Assembly (NCBI GenBank): GCA_963730785.1
Contig: CAVSTF010000006.1
Location: 186,001 to 250,000, forward strand
Length of the DNA stretch: 64,000 bases
Origin: Bog-473 sp963730785
GTDB lineage: Bacteria > Actinomycetota > Acidimicrobiia > Acidimicrobiales > RAAP-2
Direction: 5' to 3'
Under the pieces are notes generated by a model. It made no database searches. It had not been told where the DNA came from and saw only the letters and a list, made by a program, of their open reading frames with translations. The translations under genes were made by a program, and so were the position numbers. Shown in pieces: positions 38,964-48,275 of this stretch. Every line of letters starts with the position of its first letter. Positions within the stretch are counted from its first letter, which is position 1.

Positions 38964-39515
38964 GTGCAGCCTCGGATATATACGAAGACCGGCGATGACG
39001 GCACGACTGGGCTGTTGTTCGGGGGTCGGGTCCGGAAGGATTCGGCCCAGATCGAGACCAACGGCGCCATCGATGAGACGCAAGCGGCCATCGGATTGGC
39101 CCGAGCCCAGACGGCACCCGACTCTGACATCAACCACCGCCTGACCGTCCTGGCCAGGGATCTCTACGTCCTGGGAGCCGAAGTCTCAGCAGCCCCCGAG
39201 AACCGGCACAAGCTCAAGCCCGGCTCATCGCTGGTGACCGCCGACATGGTGGAGCGGTTGGAGCACGACATAGACGAGTTGCTCGAACGCTTCGACATGC
39301 CGAGCGACTTCACCATCCCTGGAGCCAATCCGGTGGCGGCCGGGCTGGATTACGCCCGTACCGTGGCCCGGAGAGCTGAACGGCTGGCGGTTGGGTATTC
39401 GCTCGAAGACTCCCACGTCGTGCTCTACCTCAATCGACTCTCTGACCTGCTGTGGGCCATGGCCCGGTGGCAGGAGGGTCCCGATCACACGCTTTCCAAG
39501 GCAGCCAAGGACTGA
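38964..39515 (+). CDS. cob(I)alamin adenosyltransferase, PduO type
   Basis: ATR of 183 residues that makes adenosylcobalamin from ATP and cob(I)alamin. The ATP-binding N-terminus is YTKTGDDGTTGLLFGGR, followed by ETNGAIDETQAAIGLAR and the helix RTVARRAERLAVGY with the key Arg and Glu. Start is GTG at 38964, divergent from metH with 41 bases between, so two cobalamin genes share a control region. No riboswitch is visible in so short a gap. Intact. Confidence 0.93.
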   Translation: MQPRIYTKTGDDGTTGLLFGGRVRKDSAQIETNGAIDETQAAIGLARAQTAPDSDINHRLTVLARDLYVLGAEVSAAPENRHKLKPGSSLVTADMVERLEHDIDELLERFDMPSDFTIPGANPVAAGLDYARTVARRAERLAVGYSLEDSHVVLYLNRLSDLLWAMARWQEGPDHTLSKAAKD

Positions 39516-39914
39516 GGCGTGCGGTGATGCCAGGTCCGGTGCAGCTCCTGCGTCAGCGGATCGAGCCGTACCGCATGGTGCGCCGGTAACGCCGGCACTT
39601 CGAGTACGGATGGCCAGATGCTCGTCGTCCAGCCGCTGGGCCAGATTGAAGCGCACCAACCGATCGATGGCGCGTGGCAGCGGTGCGTGCCGTGAGTCGC
39701 CCCGACCAAGCCCCAGCGACGTCGCTAACCAGTCGAAGTCCAGCGTGAAATCCTCGGTAGCGCCGAGCAGGAACACGGCCGAGCGCCTCAGCAACCAAGT
39801 TGCGGAAGGGCCAAGTGTTGGCAACCAAAACAGCTCGGCGTAGACGGATAGTGAGTGGTGACCCGGTCCGTTGATCGGCGGGTCGCTCCAGGCGGTGATG
39901 GTGATTGGGTTCAT
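39485..39914 (-). CDS. conserved hypothetical protein, frameshifted
   Basis: Protein of about 142 residues that I recognise only as a conserved actinobacterial hypothetical. The first part (SVYAELFWLPTLGPSATWLLRR, FDWLATSLGLGRGDS, RAIDRLVRFNLAQ) looks helical, perhaps a winged-helix fold. Near 39605 the frame changes, and the rest (PALPAHHAVRLDPLTQELH) continues from the other frame to a stop at 39485. That gives a 31-base overlap with the convergent adenosyltransferase gene. No function can be assigned. Confidence 0.6.
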
Positions 39915-39965
39915 CGGACGATGATCCATGGTCCGACTTGCACAAAACCTTGACGAAAACCTTGC

Positions 39966-41283
39966 TCAGGTCCGCCTGGGCCGATTTATTTTTGCCGTGG
40001 CCTTGGCGGCGGCCAATCGCCGAGCCCGAGAGATCGCCCCGGCACTGGGCGGATTGTGCGGGCGGCACCCACTTCCATTGGCCCGGTTGGCCTCGAGCTT
40101 CCACCCACCGTGGGTCTTGAGGTCGTGGTGGCTCGGGCACAAACGGGCCAAGTTGGAGAGCTCGGTCAGCCCGCCCTTGGCGAAGTCCTCAATTCGATGG
40201 TCACTCTGCAGATGCTTGGTCTGGCCGCAGCTCGGGACGGCGCATGTGCGGTCTCGGGCCACCAGCGTCATGGCTAGGCGCTGGGCGACGTGAGCGGGAG
40301 CGTCCAGTCACCGAGCAGATGGCCTTGGCGGATCGCAGCATGAACTGGGCGATCCCTCATAGAGCAGCTCAGTGGCGGCATCGACGCTGATGGGGCCGAT
40401 GCCATCGATTTCACAGATCTCGCCTGTGTTGGTCGTGCCCCGTTGCAGCGCCTCGGCATCGACCAGCACGACGCACAGCGGGATCCTTTGAGCCAGCGGC
40501 TTCGCCCGCACGGAGCGCTTGCCGGCCAACAGGTCCAACAGGGCATCCATCCGATGGGCGGCCAACGTCGTCGTGGGAGTCCGAACCGGCCGCCTTCCAG
40601 CGCCGCTGGGTATCGGCCTCCAGAGGGCCGTGGACCTTGGCCCACGCCACCTCATCGCAGAGGCCCTCGAAACGGATGCCGCCGCCTTCGGCCTGCGGCC
40701 AGCGCAAGTGTCGAATGGCATGGACCCGATCCCGCCGGGCCCGCTCGGATCTCTCGGGAACGGGCGGCGGATCGTTGACGGGCCACCTCGTCACTCAGCT
40801 CCTCATTCGACGAACCGCTCGGAGCTGGTCAACAATTCGCCGGCCGACGAAGGGTCGGTGGCGGCGGCTTCGCCAAAAGCTTGATCTGCTGGGCCGAGAG
40901 TTCGCCCCCGTGCAGCGCTTCGGCCAGTTCCGGGGTGTCTGCGGCCTCGCTTGGCCGCCGGCCAAGTCGTCCTTGGCGGCACCGGTGGAGGAGCCAGTCA
41001 ACGACGCCAGCCAGGATCCGGCCGAACCATGTCCTTCTTTGGTGTGGCGCCCGGTTTCGGCCACCACCGGGGAGAACAGGGCAATGCCCGAAGAGGCAGC
41101 CCGTTCGCCGTCGGCCAAGAGCGCCACGGCCCGGCGGGCCTGATCGCCGGATGCCCGTTCAGGACGGGCCTGGCGGACGAACTCTTTATCGTCCGAGCCG
41201 CCGCCGCCAGTTCGTCGAGATCGACGAGCTCGCTACGGCGGTCCGATCGCGCTCGATGAGGGTCGCCAGAACCACACGCAAAT
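39966..41283 (-). CDS. DUF222/HNH endonuclease (13E12 type), heavily frameshifted
   Basis: Typical actinobacterial DUF222-HNH protein of about 435 residues in at least five frame fragments. The DUF222 part shows LATLIERDR, VALLADGERAASSGIALFSPVV, GSAGSWLASLTG and RRDRVHAIRHLRWPQAEGG. A middle part shows DALLDLLAGKRSVRAKPL and ICEIDGIGPISVDAATELL. The HNH domain at 39966-40271 has CAVPSCGQTKHLQSDHRIEDFA and NLARLCPSHHDLKTHGGW, with the metal and catalytic His residues intact. Breaks fall near 41190, 40900, 40790, 40560 and 40320. The start near 41283 is approximate. It could be a decaying copy or only misread. Confidence 0.65.
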
Positions 41284-41322
41284 CGTACGAAATGGGTGTG
41301 ACAGACAACCTCAAACGCTGAC

Positions 41323-41952
41323 CTACCAGCGCCCCCGATGCACCCGTGCAACCGCCCGACTCCGACCGGCACCGGCCGATCCAGCGACGGCGATCGATGG
41401 TCGGCCCCGTCAGGCCGGCCCAACGCCACCGCACCGAACAGGCGCCACCCGTCCGGCACCCCCAAAGCCGAAGCCAACGCCGCCTCGCCCCGGAAGTTGC
41501 CCAACATGCAGGCGCCCAGCCCCTCATCGACCGCCGCCAGCAACGCCGACATCACGCCGAAGGCGGCATCGCCCATCCAGTACGGCACGGCCCACGCATC
41601 GGCCGACGAGCCCAACCCGAGGTCCACCGGACCGAGCGCTGCCTTGTCCGCCTCCCCGTACCGCTCCACATAGGCCTCAGCCGACGAATAGGCCAGCAGC
41701 ATCACCGGCGCCCGCCGCAGGCCGGGCCAGCGGGGACTCGACGAACGCCACGCCTCATCGGTCACCGCATCCCAATACAGCGCCGTCTCGGCCGGACCCG
41801 ACAGCACCACCCAGGCCGTGCCACCCGTGTTCCCCGCCGTAGGGGCCCGCAACGCCGCGCGCCACCACCCGGTCCACCACCTCCGTCTGGAGGGGGGCCG
41901 AGTCGAAGCTGCGGACCATGGCCCGGCGGCGGACGACCTCTCCGAATTCCAT
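41323..41952 (-). CDS. nitroreductase family protein, frameshifted
   Basis: FMN-dependent nitroreductase-fold protein of about 208 residues. The N-terminus EFGEVVRRRAMVRSFDSAPL is typical. After a break near 41850 the main part follows (PTAGNTGGTAWVVLSG, DLGLGSSADAWAVPYW, DEGLGACMLGNFRG, GWRLFGAVALGRPDGAD). A second break near 41365 restores the usual ending ARVHRGRW and the stop at 41323. The substrate is unknown. It is divergent from moeB. Confidence 0.8.
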
Positions 41953-42000
41953 CGGCGGAGGCTAGAACCCGCCGCCTCAACGCCGGCCCATACCCCTTCG

Positions 42001-42026
42001 GGAATGTTGACCCCGCTGGTAGTGTT
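42001..42026 (+). promoter_or_regulatory. sigma-R/SigH-type promoter upstream of moeB
   Basis: GGAAT, exactly 18 bases, then GTT, preceded by another G: the consensus of sigma-R/SigH thiol-stress promoters in actinobacteria. It ends 56 bases before the moeB start. moeB of Streptomyces is a known sigma-R target, which supports the call. Confidence 0.6.
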
Positions 42027-42082
42027 TTACCTCCTGGTACAGGGTACGACGAGTACCGGAACGCTGGAGGTATGGACAGACG

Positions 42083-43240
42083 ATGGCGACACCACGAGAT
42101 CTGCTGAACGAAGCCAAGGCCTCGATCAGGGAGATCGACCCGCCCGACGCCGAGAAGCTGGTCGGCCAGGTCGTCTTCTTGGACGTCCGAGAGCCCGACG
42201 AGTACGAACAGGGCGCCGTACCCAACGCCGTCCACCTGCCCCGGGGTCACCTCGAGTTCCAGGTCGAGGGCAAGCTCCCCGACAAGTCAGCACCGCTGGT
42301 CGTCTACTGCGCCGGTGGCGTCCGTTCCGCCTTCGCGGCCAAGACCCTGGGCGACCTCGGCTACACCGACGTGCAGTCGCTGATCGGCGGCTTCAATAAG
42401 TGGAAGGACGACGGCCGCCCCTGGGCCGCGCCCAAGACGCTGACCCCGGCGCAGCGCAACCGCTACCAGCGCCACCTGCTCCTCCCCGAAGTGGGCGAGG
42501 TCGGCCAGCTCAAGCTGCTGAACTCCAAGGTCCTGCTGCTCGGCGCCGGCGGCCTCGGCTCGCCCGCCGCCCTCTACCTGGCCGCGGCCGGCGTGGGCAC
42601 GCTGGGCATCATCGACATGGACGTGGTCGACGAGTCCAACCTGCAGCGCCAGATCCTGCACAACATGGACCGCATCGGCGACCGCAAGGTCGACTCGGCC
42701 AAGAAGACGCTGACCGCCCTCAATCCGGACGTCAGCGTGGTGACGTACGACGTCCGGCTGGGCGCCGACAACATCCTGGACATCATCGACGGCTACGACG
42801 TGATCGTCGACGGGACGGACAACTTCCCGACCCGCTACCTGGTCAACGACGCCGCGCTCCTCAAGCGCATCCCGGTCATCCACGGTTCCATCTTCCGCTT
42901 CGAGGGTCAGGTCACCGTCTTCGATCCGTACAACGGGCCGTGCTACCGCTGCCTCATCCCGGAGCCGCCTCCGGCCGAGTTGGCTCCTTCTTGCTCGGAG
43001 GCCGGCGTCCTGGGTGTGCTGCCCGGCATCGTGGGCTCTATCCAGGCGGTCGAGGCCATCAAGATGCTGCTCAAGCTGGGTGACCCACTGGTCGGTCGCC
43101 TCTTGGCCTACGACGCCCTGGAGCAGTCGTTCCGGACCTTCAAGGTTCGGCGTGACCCGGCCTGCCCGGCCTGTGGGCCCGATGCCGGTGAGATCGTCAT
43201 TGCCGAGTACGACGATCTCTGCATGCCCCACGCGCATTGA
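42083..43240 (+). CDS. moeB: rhodanese-MoeB (ThiF/MoeZ-type) sulfur-carrier adenylyltransferase
   Basis: E1-like enzyme of 385 residues that adenylates ubiquitin-like sulfur carriers. Residues 15-110 are a rhodanese domain with the active Cys in VVYCAGGVRSAF near 73. Residues 120-385 are the MoeB domain: GAGGLGSPAALYLAAAGVG near 155, NLQRQILH, GTDNFPTRYLVND, the likely catalytic Cys in PSCSEAGVLG, and zinc Cys pairs CYRC and CPAC. In MoeZ and human MOCS3 the rhodanese lies at the C-terminus; here it leads. A sigma-R-like promoter is upstream. Its stop overlaps the hydrolase start (TTGA). It may provide sulfur for molybdopterin, thiamine or thiolated tRNA. Confidence 0.92.
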   Translation: MATPRDLLNEAKASIREIDPPDAEKLVGQVVFLDVREPDEYEQGAVPNAVHLPRGHLEFQVEGKLPDKSAPLVVYCAGGVRSAFAAKTLGDLGYTDVQSLIGGFNKWKDDGRPWAAPKTLTPAQRNRYQRHLLLPEVGEVGQLKLLNSKVLLLGAGGLGSPAALYLAAAGVGTLGIIDMDVVDESNLQRQILHNMDRIGDRKVDSAKKTLTALNPDVSVVTYDVRLGADNILDIIDGYDVIVDGTDNFPTRYLVNDAALLKRIPVIHGSIFRFEGQVTVFDPYNGPCYRCLIPEPPPAELAPSCSEAGVLGVLPGIVGSIQAVEAIKMLLKLGDPLVGRLLAYDALEQSFRTFKVRRDPACPACGPDAGEIVIAEYDDLCMPHAH

Positions 43241-44076
43241 CCAACCTCTTGAAGGTCAATGACGTCGAGTTGGATTGGCAGGAGTTCGGGGCCGGGGCAG
43301 GGGACACGCTGGTCCTCTGCCACGGCTACACCGGCTCGCTGATCGACTTTTCACTCCAAGCCGAGCAACTCGCCGCCGACACCAACCGTCGAGTGGTCAC
43401 GCTCAGCCAACGCGGCCACGGGTACTCGACCCGCTGCGGCAATCTCGAGAGCTACTCCTTCGACATCCTGACCGACGACCTCATCGCCTTCATCGAGCAC
43501 ACGAATCACGGGCAACCGGTCGATCTCCTCGGCCACTCGATGGGCGGCCGGGTGGCGCTTGGCGTGGTGTTGGCCCGTCCCGACCTCATCCGGTCCCTCA
43601 TCCTCATGGATACGAGTGCCTGGTCCTTCGTGCCTCCCGACCCGAACGTGCTGGCGTTTCTCACCAAGTTCCTCGACAACTTCGATCCGGCCCAGGGCAT
43701 GCCTGAGACCTTCGGCATGCCCAATCCCGAAGAGGACCTCATCGCCGCCGCCACCCCCGAAGCGTGGCGAAAGGAAAAGGACGTCACCCTGCGCGGCATG
43801 GATGCCTACGCCGCCAAGGCGCTCGGCATCGACCTGCTCACCAGTACGAAAATGTCGGTGCGGGACCGGCTCCCGGACATCAAGCTGCGGACGACCGTGC
43901 TGGTGGGCGAACTGGACGGCCAACTGGCCGAGCAGGCCCCCGAACTCACGGCGGAGCTCACCAACGCCGAAGCCACCCTCACCGTCATTCCGGGCGCCTA
44001 CCACTCGCCCCAGCTGACCCACCCCGACCAGTGGCGGGCCGCCATCGTGGACCACCTCGCCAACGCAAGCGCATGA
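43237..44076 (+). CDS. alpha/beta hydrolase
   Basis: Serine hydrolase-fold protein of 279 residues. The oxyanion segment is CHGYTGSLIDF near 27, the nucleophile elbow GHSMGG near 100, the acid in VGELDGQLAEQ near 230, and the His in GAYHSPQL near 260. Start TTG 43237 overlaps the moeB stop by four bases, and its own stop overlaps the ATG of the aldo/keto reductase (ATGA), so moeB, hydrolase and reductase are probably one operon. The substrate is unknown. Confidence 0.9.
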   Translation: MTNLLKVNDVELDWQEFGAGAGDTLVLCHGYTGSLIDFSLQAEQLAADTNRRVVTLSQRGHGYSTRCGNLESYSFDILTDDLIAFIEHTNHGQPVDLLGHSMGGRVALGVVLARPDLIRSLILMDTSAWSFVPPDPNVLAFLTKFLDNFDPAQGMPETFGMPNPEEDLIAAATPEAWRKEKDVTLRGMDAYAAKALGIDLLTSTKMSVRDRLPDIKLRTTVLVGELDGQLAEQAPELTAELTNAEATLTVIPGAYHSPQLTHPDQWRAAIVDHLANASA

Positions 44077-45033
44077 GCCTCACCATCCCGCCGCTGGGCG
44101 TCGGCACCTGGGCCTGGGGCGACAAGAGCACCTGGGGCATGGGCGAGCTACGACACCGACTTCACCGAGGCCACCATCCGCGAGGCGTGGGAAGCGAGCA
44201 TCAACGCCGGCGTCCTCCTCTTCGATACGGCCGAGATCTACGGCTCCGGCGAGTCCGAGCGCATCATCGGGCGCCTGCTCAAGGCCGACCCGTCCGTGCG
44301 CAGCAAGATCGTCATCGCCAGCAAGTTCATGCCGGTGCCGTGGAAGGTGTCGGTCAAGTCGCAGCTCGCCGCCTCGGCCAAGGCCTCCATCGAACGGATG
44401 GGGATTGAGAAGATCGACCTGTACCAACTCCACGCGCCGATCTCCATTCGCTCCCACAACGCGCTGGCCGACGCATTGGCCGATGCCCATCAGCAGGGAC
44501 TGATCGACGCCGTCGGCGTCTCGAACTACTCGGCCAAAGAGATGACGGCGTTCGCGGCCTCGCTCAAGAAGCACGGCCTCACGCTGGCCAGCAACCAGAT
44601 CGAGTACTCACTGCTGCGCACCATGCCGGACAAGGTCGGATTGCTCGACAGCCTGCCGCGAGCTCGGCGTCACGCCGCTGGCCTACTCGCCCATCGGCCA
44701 GGGCCGACTGACCGGCAAGTACTCGGTGGCCAACCCGCCGCCGGGCAAGCGCACCTTCTCCGACCACCCGATGGCCGAGGTGGACGCCATCGTGGCCATC
44801 CTGCGCAGCATCGGGGCCGGCCCACGGCGACCGCACGCCCGAGCCAGGTGGCGCTGGCCTACCTCATCGCCAAGGGAGCGGTCCCCATCCCCGGGGCCAA
44901 GAACAAGCAGCAGGCCGAGGAGAATGCGGGTGCTCTGGGCTGGGAAATGACGGCCGAGGAACTGGCTCAGCTGGATGCGGCCGCCCTCTTCGGCCAGCGC
45001 ACGCTCTCCCAGCGATTTTTCCAGCACGGCTGA
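44073..45033 (+). CDS. aldo/keto reductase, frameshifted
   Basis: NADPH-dependent TIM-barrel reductase of about 318 residues. The N-terminus PPLGVGTWAWGDKS, the catalytic Asp and Tyr in LFDTAEIYGSGESERIIG, IDLYQLHAP with the active-site His, GVSNYSAKEM and AVPIPGAKNKQQAEEN for NADPH binding are clear. Breaks near 44148, 44660 and 44822 are each one base. The sequence on both sides is conserved. It ends with LSQRFFQHG. Unknown physiological substrate. Confidence 0.85.
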
Positions 45034-45053
45034 CCCCGTTACGGTACGGGGCC

Positions 45054-45957
45054 GTGATCGCCCTCCTGGCCGATGCCCCCCTGCCCGCCGCTGCGGGGTA
45101 GCCAACTCTTCTCCACCCAGTTCGACTTCGTCCCGGTGGCCATGGTGCTGGTCGCCCTGGTGCCTCTACCTGTGGGGCGTCAAGCGGGTCAACGAGCGCC
45201 AGCCCCGCCACCCGTGGTCCCAGCGGCAAGACGGTCTGCCTTCATCGCCGGCCTCATCAGCGTCGGCCTGGCCATCTTCAGCTTCATCGGCGTCTACGAC
45301 GGCGAGCTGTTCTGGGACCACATGGTCCAGCACCTGCTGCTGATCATGGTGGCCGCTCCGCTCTTCGCCATCGCCTCTCCCTCTGGAGCTGGCCTGGCGC
45401 GCCACCTCAGGTACACCCCACCTCGTCGTGACCGAGGCGTTGCGGTCCCGGGTGGCCAAGAGTGATCGGACACCCGGGCGTGGCCTTCGTGCTCTACGCC
45501 GTCATGATCCCGATCACCCATTTGACGGTTTGGTACAACTACACGCTCGAACACGAGTCGGTGCACAACGCCGAGCACCTGATCTTCTCTGGGCATCGGC
45601 TACCTCTTCTGGCGCCAGATCTTCGGTTCGGATCCCAACTGCAACAAGCTCCACCCGGCCATCCAGTTCGGGTTCCTCTTCATGGCCATCCCGATCGACA
45701 CCTTCACCGGTCTGTCGCTCGACCAGCTGGTCAAAGAGCCCTTCCACGCCTATCTGAACATGCATCGCACCTGGGGGCCCTCGCTCCTGAGTGATCTGCA
45801 TATGGGCGGCGTCATCATGTGGGTGGGCGGCGACACGTTGATGCTGTGGCCGATGATCCCGGTGGCGCTGCGGTGGATGCACCAAGAGGAGCGCAAGGCC
45901 GTCCGCATCGATCGCCAGCTCGATGCTGAAGCGGACGCCCTCGCCTCCCTCAACTGA
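45054..45957 (+). CDS. CtaG-like cytochrome c oxidase assembly protein, frameshifted
   Basis: Integral membrane protein of about 300 residues of the caa3_CtaG family, which helps put copper into cytochrome oxidase. Fragments in order are QLFSTQFDFVPVAMVLVALVP, RRSAFIAGLISVGLAIFSFIGVYDGELFWDHMVQHLLLIM, GVAFVLYAVMIPITHLTVWYN, and SDLHMGGVIMWVGGDTLMLWPM. The His/Met pattern in WDHMVQHLLL and LHMGG suggests copper binding. Breaks lie near 45100, 45163, 45385, 45470 and 45590. Start GTG 45054, 20 bases after the reductase gene. No oxidase gene is in the window. Confidence 0.75.
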
Positions 45958-45959
45958 TC

Positions 45960-46409
45960 TCACCTCGCCGTCCTTCTTGCCCCCACGGCCGTGACCCGGG
46001 CCGCTGACACCACGCCCAGCAGCGCCAGTGCGGTGAGGTGCACGCCGGTGCACCAGAGACAGATGGCGTCCACCCGGAACAGCTCCACGTAGACCAGGTA
46101 GAGCACCATGCCGCCTCCGGCCACGGCACCGACCAGCCGCAACCGGTCCACCCAGACCGAGCGGAGTCGCCAGGCCCACGGCAGCGTCAGCGCCGCCATC
46201 CCCACGGCCCAGGCCAAGCCCCACACGGCCACTGGTACGCCGAAGAGCACTGACCACGAACTGGTCGTGACCAGGGTGCAGTTGATGACCCCGGAGTCCG
46301 GGCAGGCCAGCGCGGTCGGATCGGTGTAGTGGGTGACCGTCAGATAGCCAGCCAATCCCACCGCCAATAGTGAGAGAGCCAGCGAGCTTCGAAGCAGCCA
46401 ACGTGGCAT
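45960..46409 (-). CDS. vitamin K epoxide reductase (VKOR) family protein
   Basis: Membrane quinone reductase of 149 residues that re-oxidises periplasmic thiol partners. Four membrane segments are visible. The loop Cys are in LACPDSGVINCTLV near 34-42, and the active CxxC is CLWC near 119, followed by a final membrane helix. It is in frame with the upstream DUF929 gene with no stop between, and the ATG at 46409 is the best start if the two are separate. The oxidised DUF929 thioredoxin-like protein next to it is its likely partner. Confidence 0.85.
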   Translation of the reverse strand: MPRWLLRSSLALSLLAVGLAGYLTVTHYTDPTALACPDSGVINCTLVTTSSWSVLFGVPVAVWGLAWAVGMAALTLPWAWRLRSVWVDRLRLVGAVAGGGMVLYLVYVELFRVDAICLWCTGVHLTALALLGVVSAARVTAVGARRTAR

Positions 46410-46410
46410 C

Positions 46411-47317
46411 TCAGGCCCCGCTTCGAGGTGGCGCGACACACTGGCTGGCTGATCACCCGTGATGGCGCAGATGCCGGCCGTGATCAGGTTGGCCGTGCCG
46501 TCGATGGCCTGGGCCACCACGCTGGACGGATCGTTCAGCTGCGCCGCAATCTGGCTCATGCTCAGACCCTGCAGGACGGCGGGGGTATAGCTGGCTCCGG
46601 CCAAATGAAGCGACCGCCAATATCAGGAAGGGAATGCTGCCCGGAGTCGATGAGTACGGCGACGTGTCGTAGGTGTCCAGCACCTTCTGTTCGCTGGCCG
46701 TCGGCGTCTGCAAGGCCGCATACCCGGAACCAACCACCTGGTTGGTCTCTTCCTCTACCGGCACAAAATCGAAGTACGGGCTCGAATAGGTCGAGCCGTA
46801 AAACGAAAATGTCTGCGTGTTGGGGTACACATCGCTCGTCGATGAGTGCGTGGCCGACAAGTCGCTAAAGGTCCCAAACCGGGACAGCGCCTCCACCACG
46901 CCCCAACGCTCGGCGGCGCAGAACGGGCAGTACTCGGCTCCGATGTAGAGGATCTCTGGCTTTCCGTCGGCACCCATCAACACATTCGGGGACCCCGAGA
47001 CCTTGACCGGTTTGGCCAGCGAACCCGGATCGCCAACCTGGGCCAACGTGGCTGCGCTGACCGATGTGACGTCGGCTGAGTACGTCGGCAGCCAACGAGT
47101 CGTGCCGTTCCCGCTACCCGTGCCCGTTCCCGCAGCAACGGCAGACGACCGACCGGATGCGGAAGCCGAACCACCGGTGGTCTTGATGACCACCATGGTG
47201 ACGAGGGCGATCATGCACCAGGCCGACCGGGATCAGTGCGGTCAGTAAGGGATGTTGCTTGCGGAACCCGACGGGCTCCGGAGCGCGGACAGGCCGCGAC
47301 GATGATTGTTTCGACAT
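46411..47317 (-). CDS. DUF929 thioredoxin-like extracytoplasmic protein, frameshifted
   Basis: Secreted or anchored protein of about 300 residues. N-terminal basic segment, then a membrane anchor (HPLLTALIPVGLV...IALVTMVVI). The thioredoxin-like active site is ILYIGAEYCPFCAAERW near residue 115, with CxxC. The frame changes near 47215 and again near 46615, after which ASYTPAVLQGLSMSQIAAQL and the end ICAITGDQPAS follow. Without a third change it runs straight into VKOR, and a TGA in the next frame at 46411 would end it just before the VKOR start. With VKOR it likely forms a disulfide-making pair. Confidence 0.75.
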
Positions 47318-47398
47318 AGCAGAAGTTCTCCTTGGATAGACGGGTGCAAGGGCGCGAAGCGCGCGGCACCTCAGTTCGATTGGGACAGCGGGATCGAA

Positions 47399-47743
47399 CT
47401 AGGAGAACTGCGGGGGATGGAACAGCAAGACGGCGGTGCCTCGGGGCAAGGCGGCGACAGTCCGTCGGGCTCGACGGGAGTAGCGAGATGCCACGCCCGC
47501 TCCGGCGATGGCCAGTAGAGCGGCCACGCCAGCGATCGCCACCGTTGGTGCCGAGGGGGCAGGAGAGCCCTTGCCACAACTCGGGATGAAGCAGGGGGAT
47601 GGGATCGTGACGATGCCCCCGACTACCCCTGCCGGCGCACGTAGGAAGTCGTCACCGGCCGCGGCCATGGAACTCGGGATGAAACTCCCGAGCACAGCGG
47701 TGGCCACCAGGACCACCGCGCCCCAACGCCAGCGGCGCGCCAT
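47399..47743 (-). CDS. small secreted or membrane protein
   Basis: Protein of 114 residues, unrecognised. It has an N-terminal signal segment (GAVVLVATAVLGSFIPSSMAAAG), listed here as GAVVLVATAVLGSF, a short outside part with two Cys (PCFIPSCGKG), then a membrane helix (TVAIAGVAALLAIAGAGVA) and a basic tail. The two Cys four residues apart could form a disulfide, which is interesting beside the DUF929/VKOR pair that begins 82 bases downstream on the same strand. Confidence 0.6.
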   Translation of the reverse strand: MARRWRWGAVVLVATAVLGSFIPSSMAAAGDDFLRAPAGVVGGIVTIPSPCFIPSCGKGSPAPSAPTVAIAGVAALLAIAGAGVASRYSRRARRTVAALPRGTAVLLFHPPQFS

Positions 47744-47834
47744 GCCCAAAAGGTTACGAAGCCACCAGCCAGAAAACTGGTCGGCCCTTCTTTTGGTTCA
47801 CTGCGTCAGAAGCGGCACACCGATATCGTCGGCA

Positions 47835-48275
47835 TCACCCATTGAGGTCCATCAACTCCACTCGCACGCCGTCCGGATCGGTGCAGTAGACGAACTCAAG
47901 CGGCACGCCGCCAAAGTCGATGGTGGTACGGCTGACATCGACCACGGTGCCACCCAACTCGACCACCTTGGCGGCCACGGCATCTACGTCGGCCACCCGG
48001 AACGAGAGATGGGTCAGGCCCAGCTGATTGACCGCTCGGCGCAATCCGTCACCGAACGGCGTCGGCTCCCGGAACGACAGCAGCTCGATGGCAGTCGAGC
48101 CCTTGCGGATGAACTGCGACGTTACGTCGACATCGGGAAACTCCATCAGCCGTGCGAAGTCGGTACCGATCTCGTGCGACTCGGCCTTCTCGAACCCGAG
48201 GGCCTCGCAATAGAAGCGCAGTGACCGCTCTAGGTCGGTGACGCAGATGCCGAAGTGGGAAAACGTGGGCTCCAT
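47835..48275 (-). CDS. VOC-family protein (glyoxalase/bleomycin resistance type)
   Basis: Protein of 146 residues with two beta-alpha-beta-beta-beta repeats. SHFGICVTDLERSLRFYCEALGF opens it with the first metal His, followed by IELLSFREPTPFG, LTHLSFRVADVDAV and the Glu near the end in DPDGVRVELMDL. The pattern is like methylmalonyl-CoA epimerase or glyoxalase I, without a clear assignment. It is the last gene of the TetR-led operon and overlaps the membrane-protein gene by 46 bases. Confidence 0.85.
   Translation of the reverse strand: MEPTFSHFGICVTDLERSLRFYCEALGFEKAESHEIGTDFARLMEFPDVDVTSQFIRKGSTAIELLSFREPTPFGDGLRRAVNQLGLTHLSFRVADVDAVAAKVVELGGTVVDVSRTTIDFGGVPLEFVYCTDPDGVRVELMDLNG

Noticed and set aside
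34561..39117. A 1518-residue open frame joining MetH to a membrane protein
   Set aside because: The C-terminal 30 residues of MetH appear correctly in another frame and end with a TGA that overlaps a GTG start. The join is caused by one extra base near 35490.
42043..42057. GGTAC-GACGA-GTACC inverted repeat before moeB
   Set aside because: Arms are only five bases and lie downstream of the sigma-R-like promoter. Too weak to call an operator.
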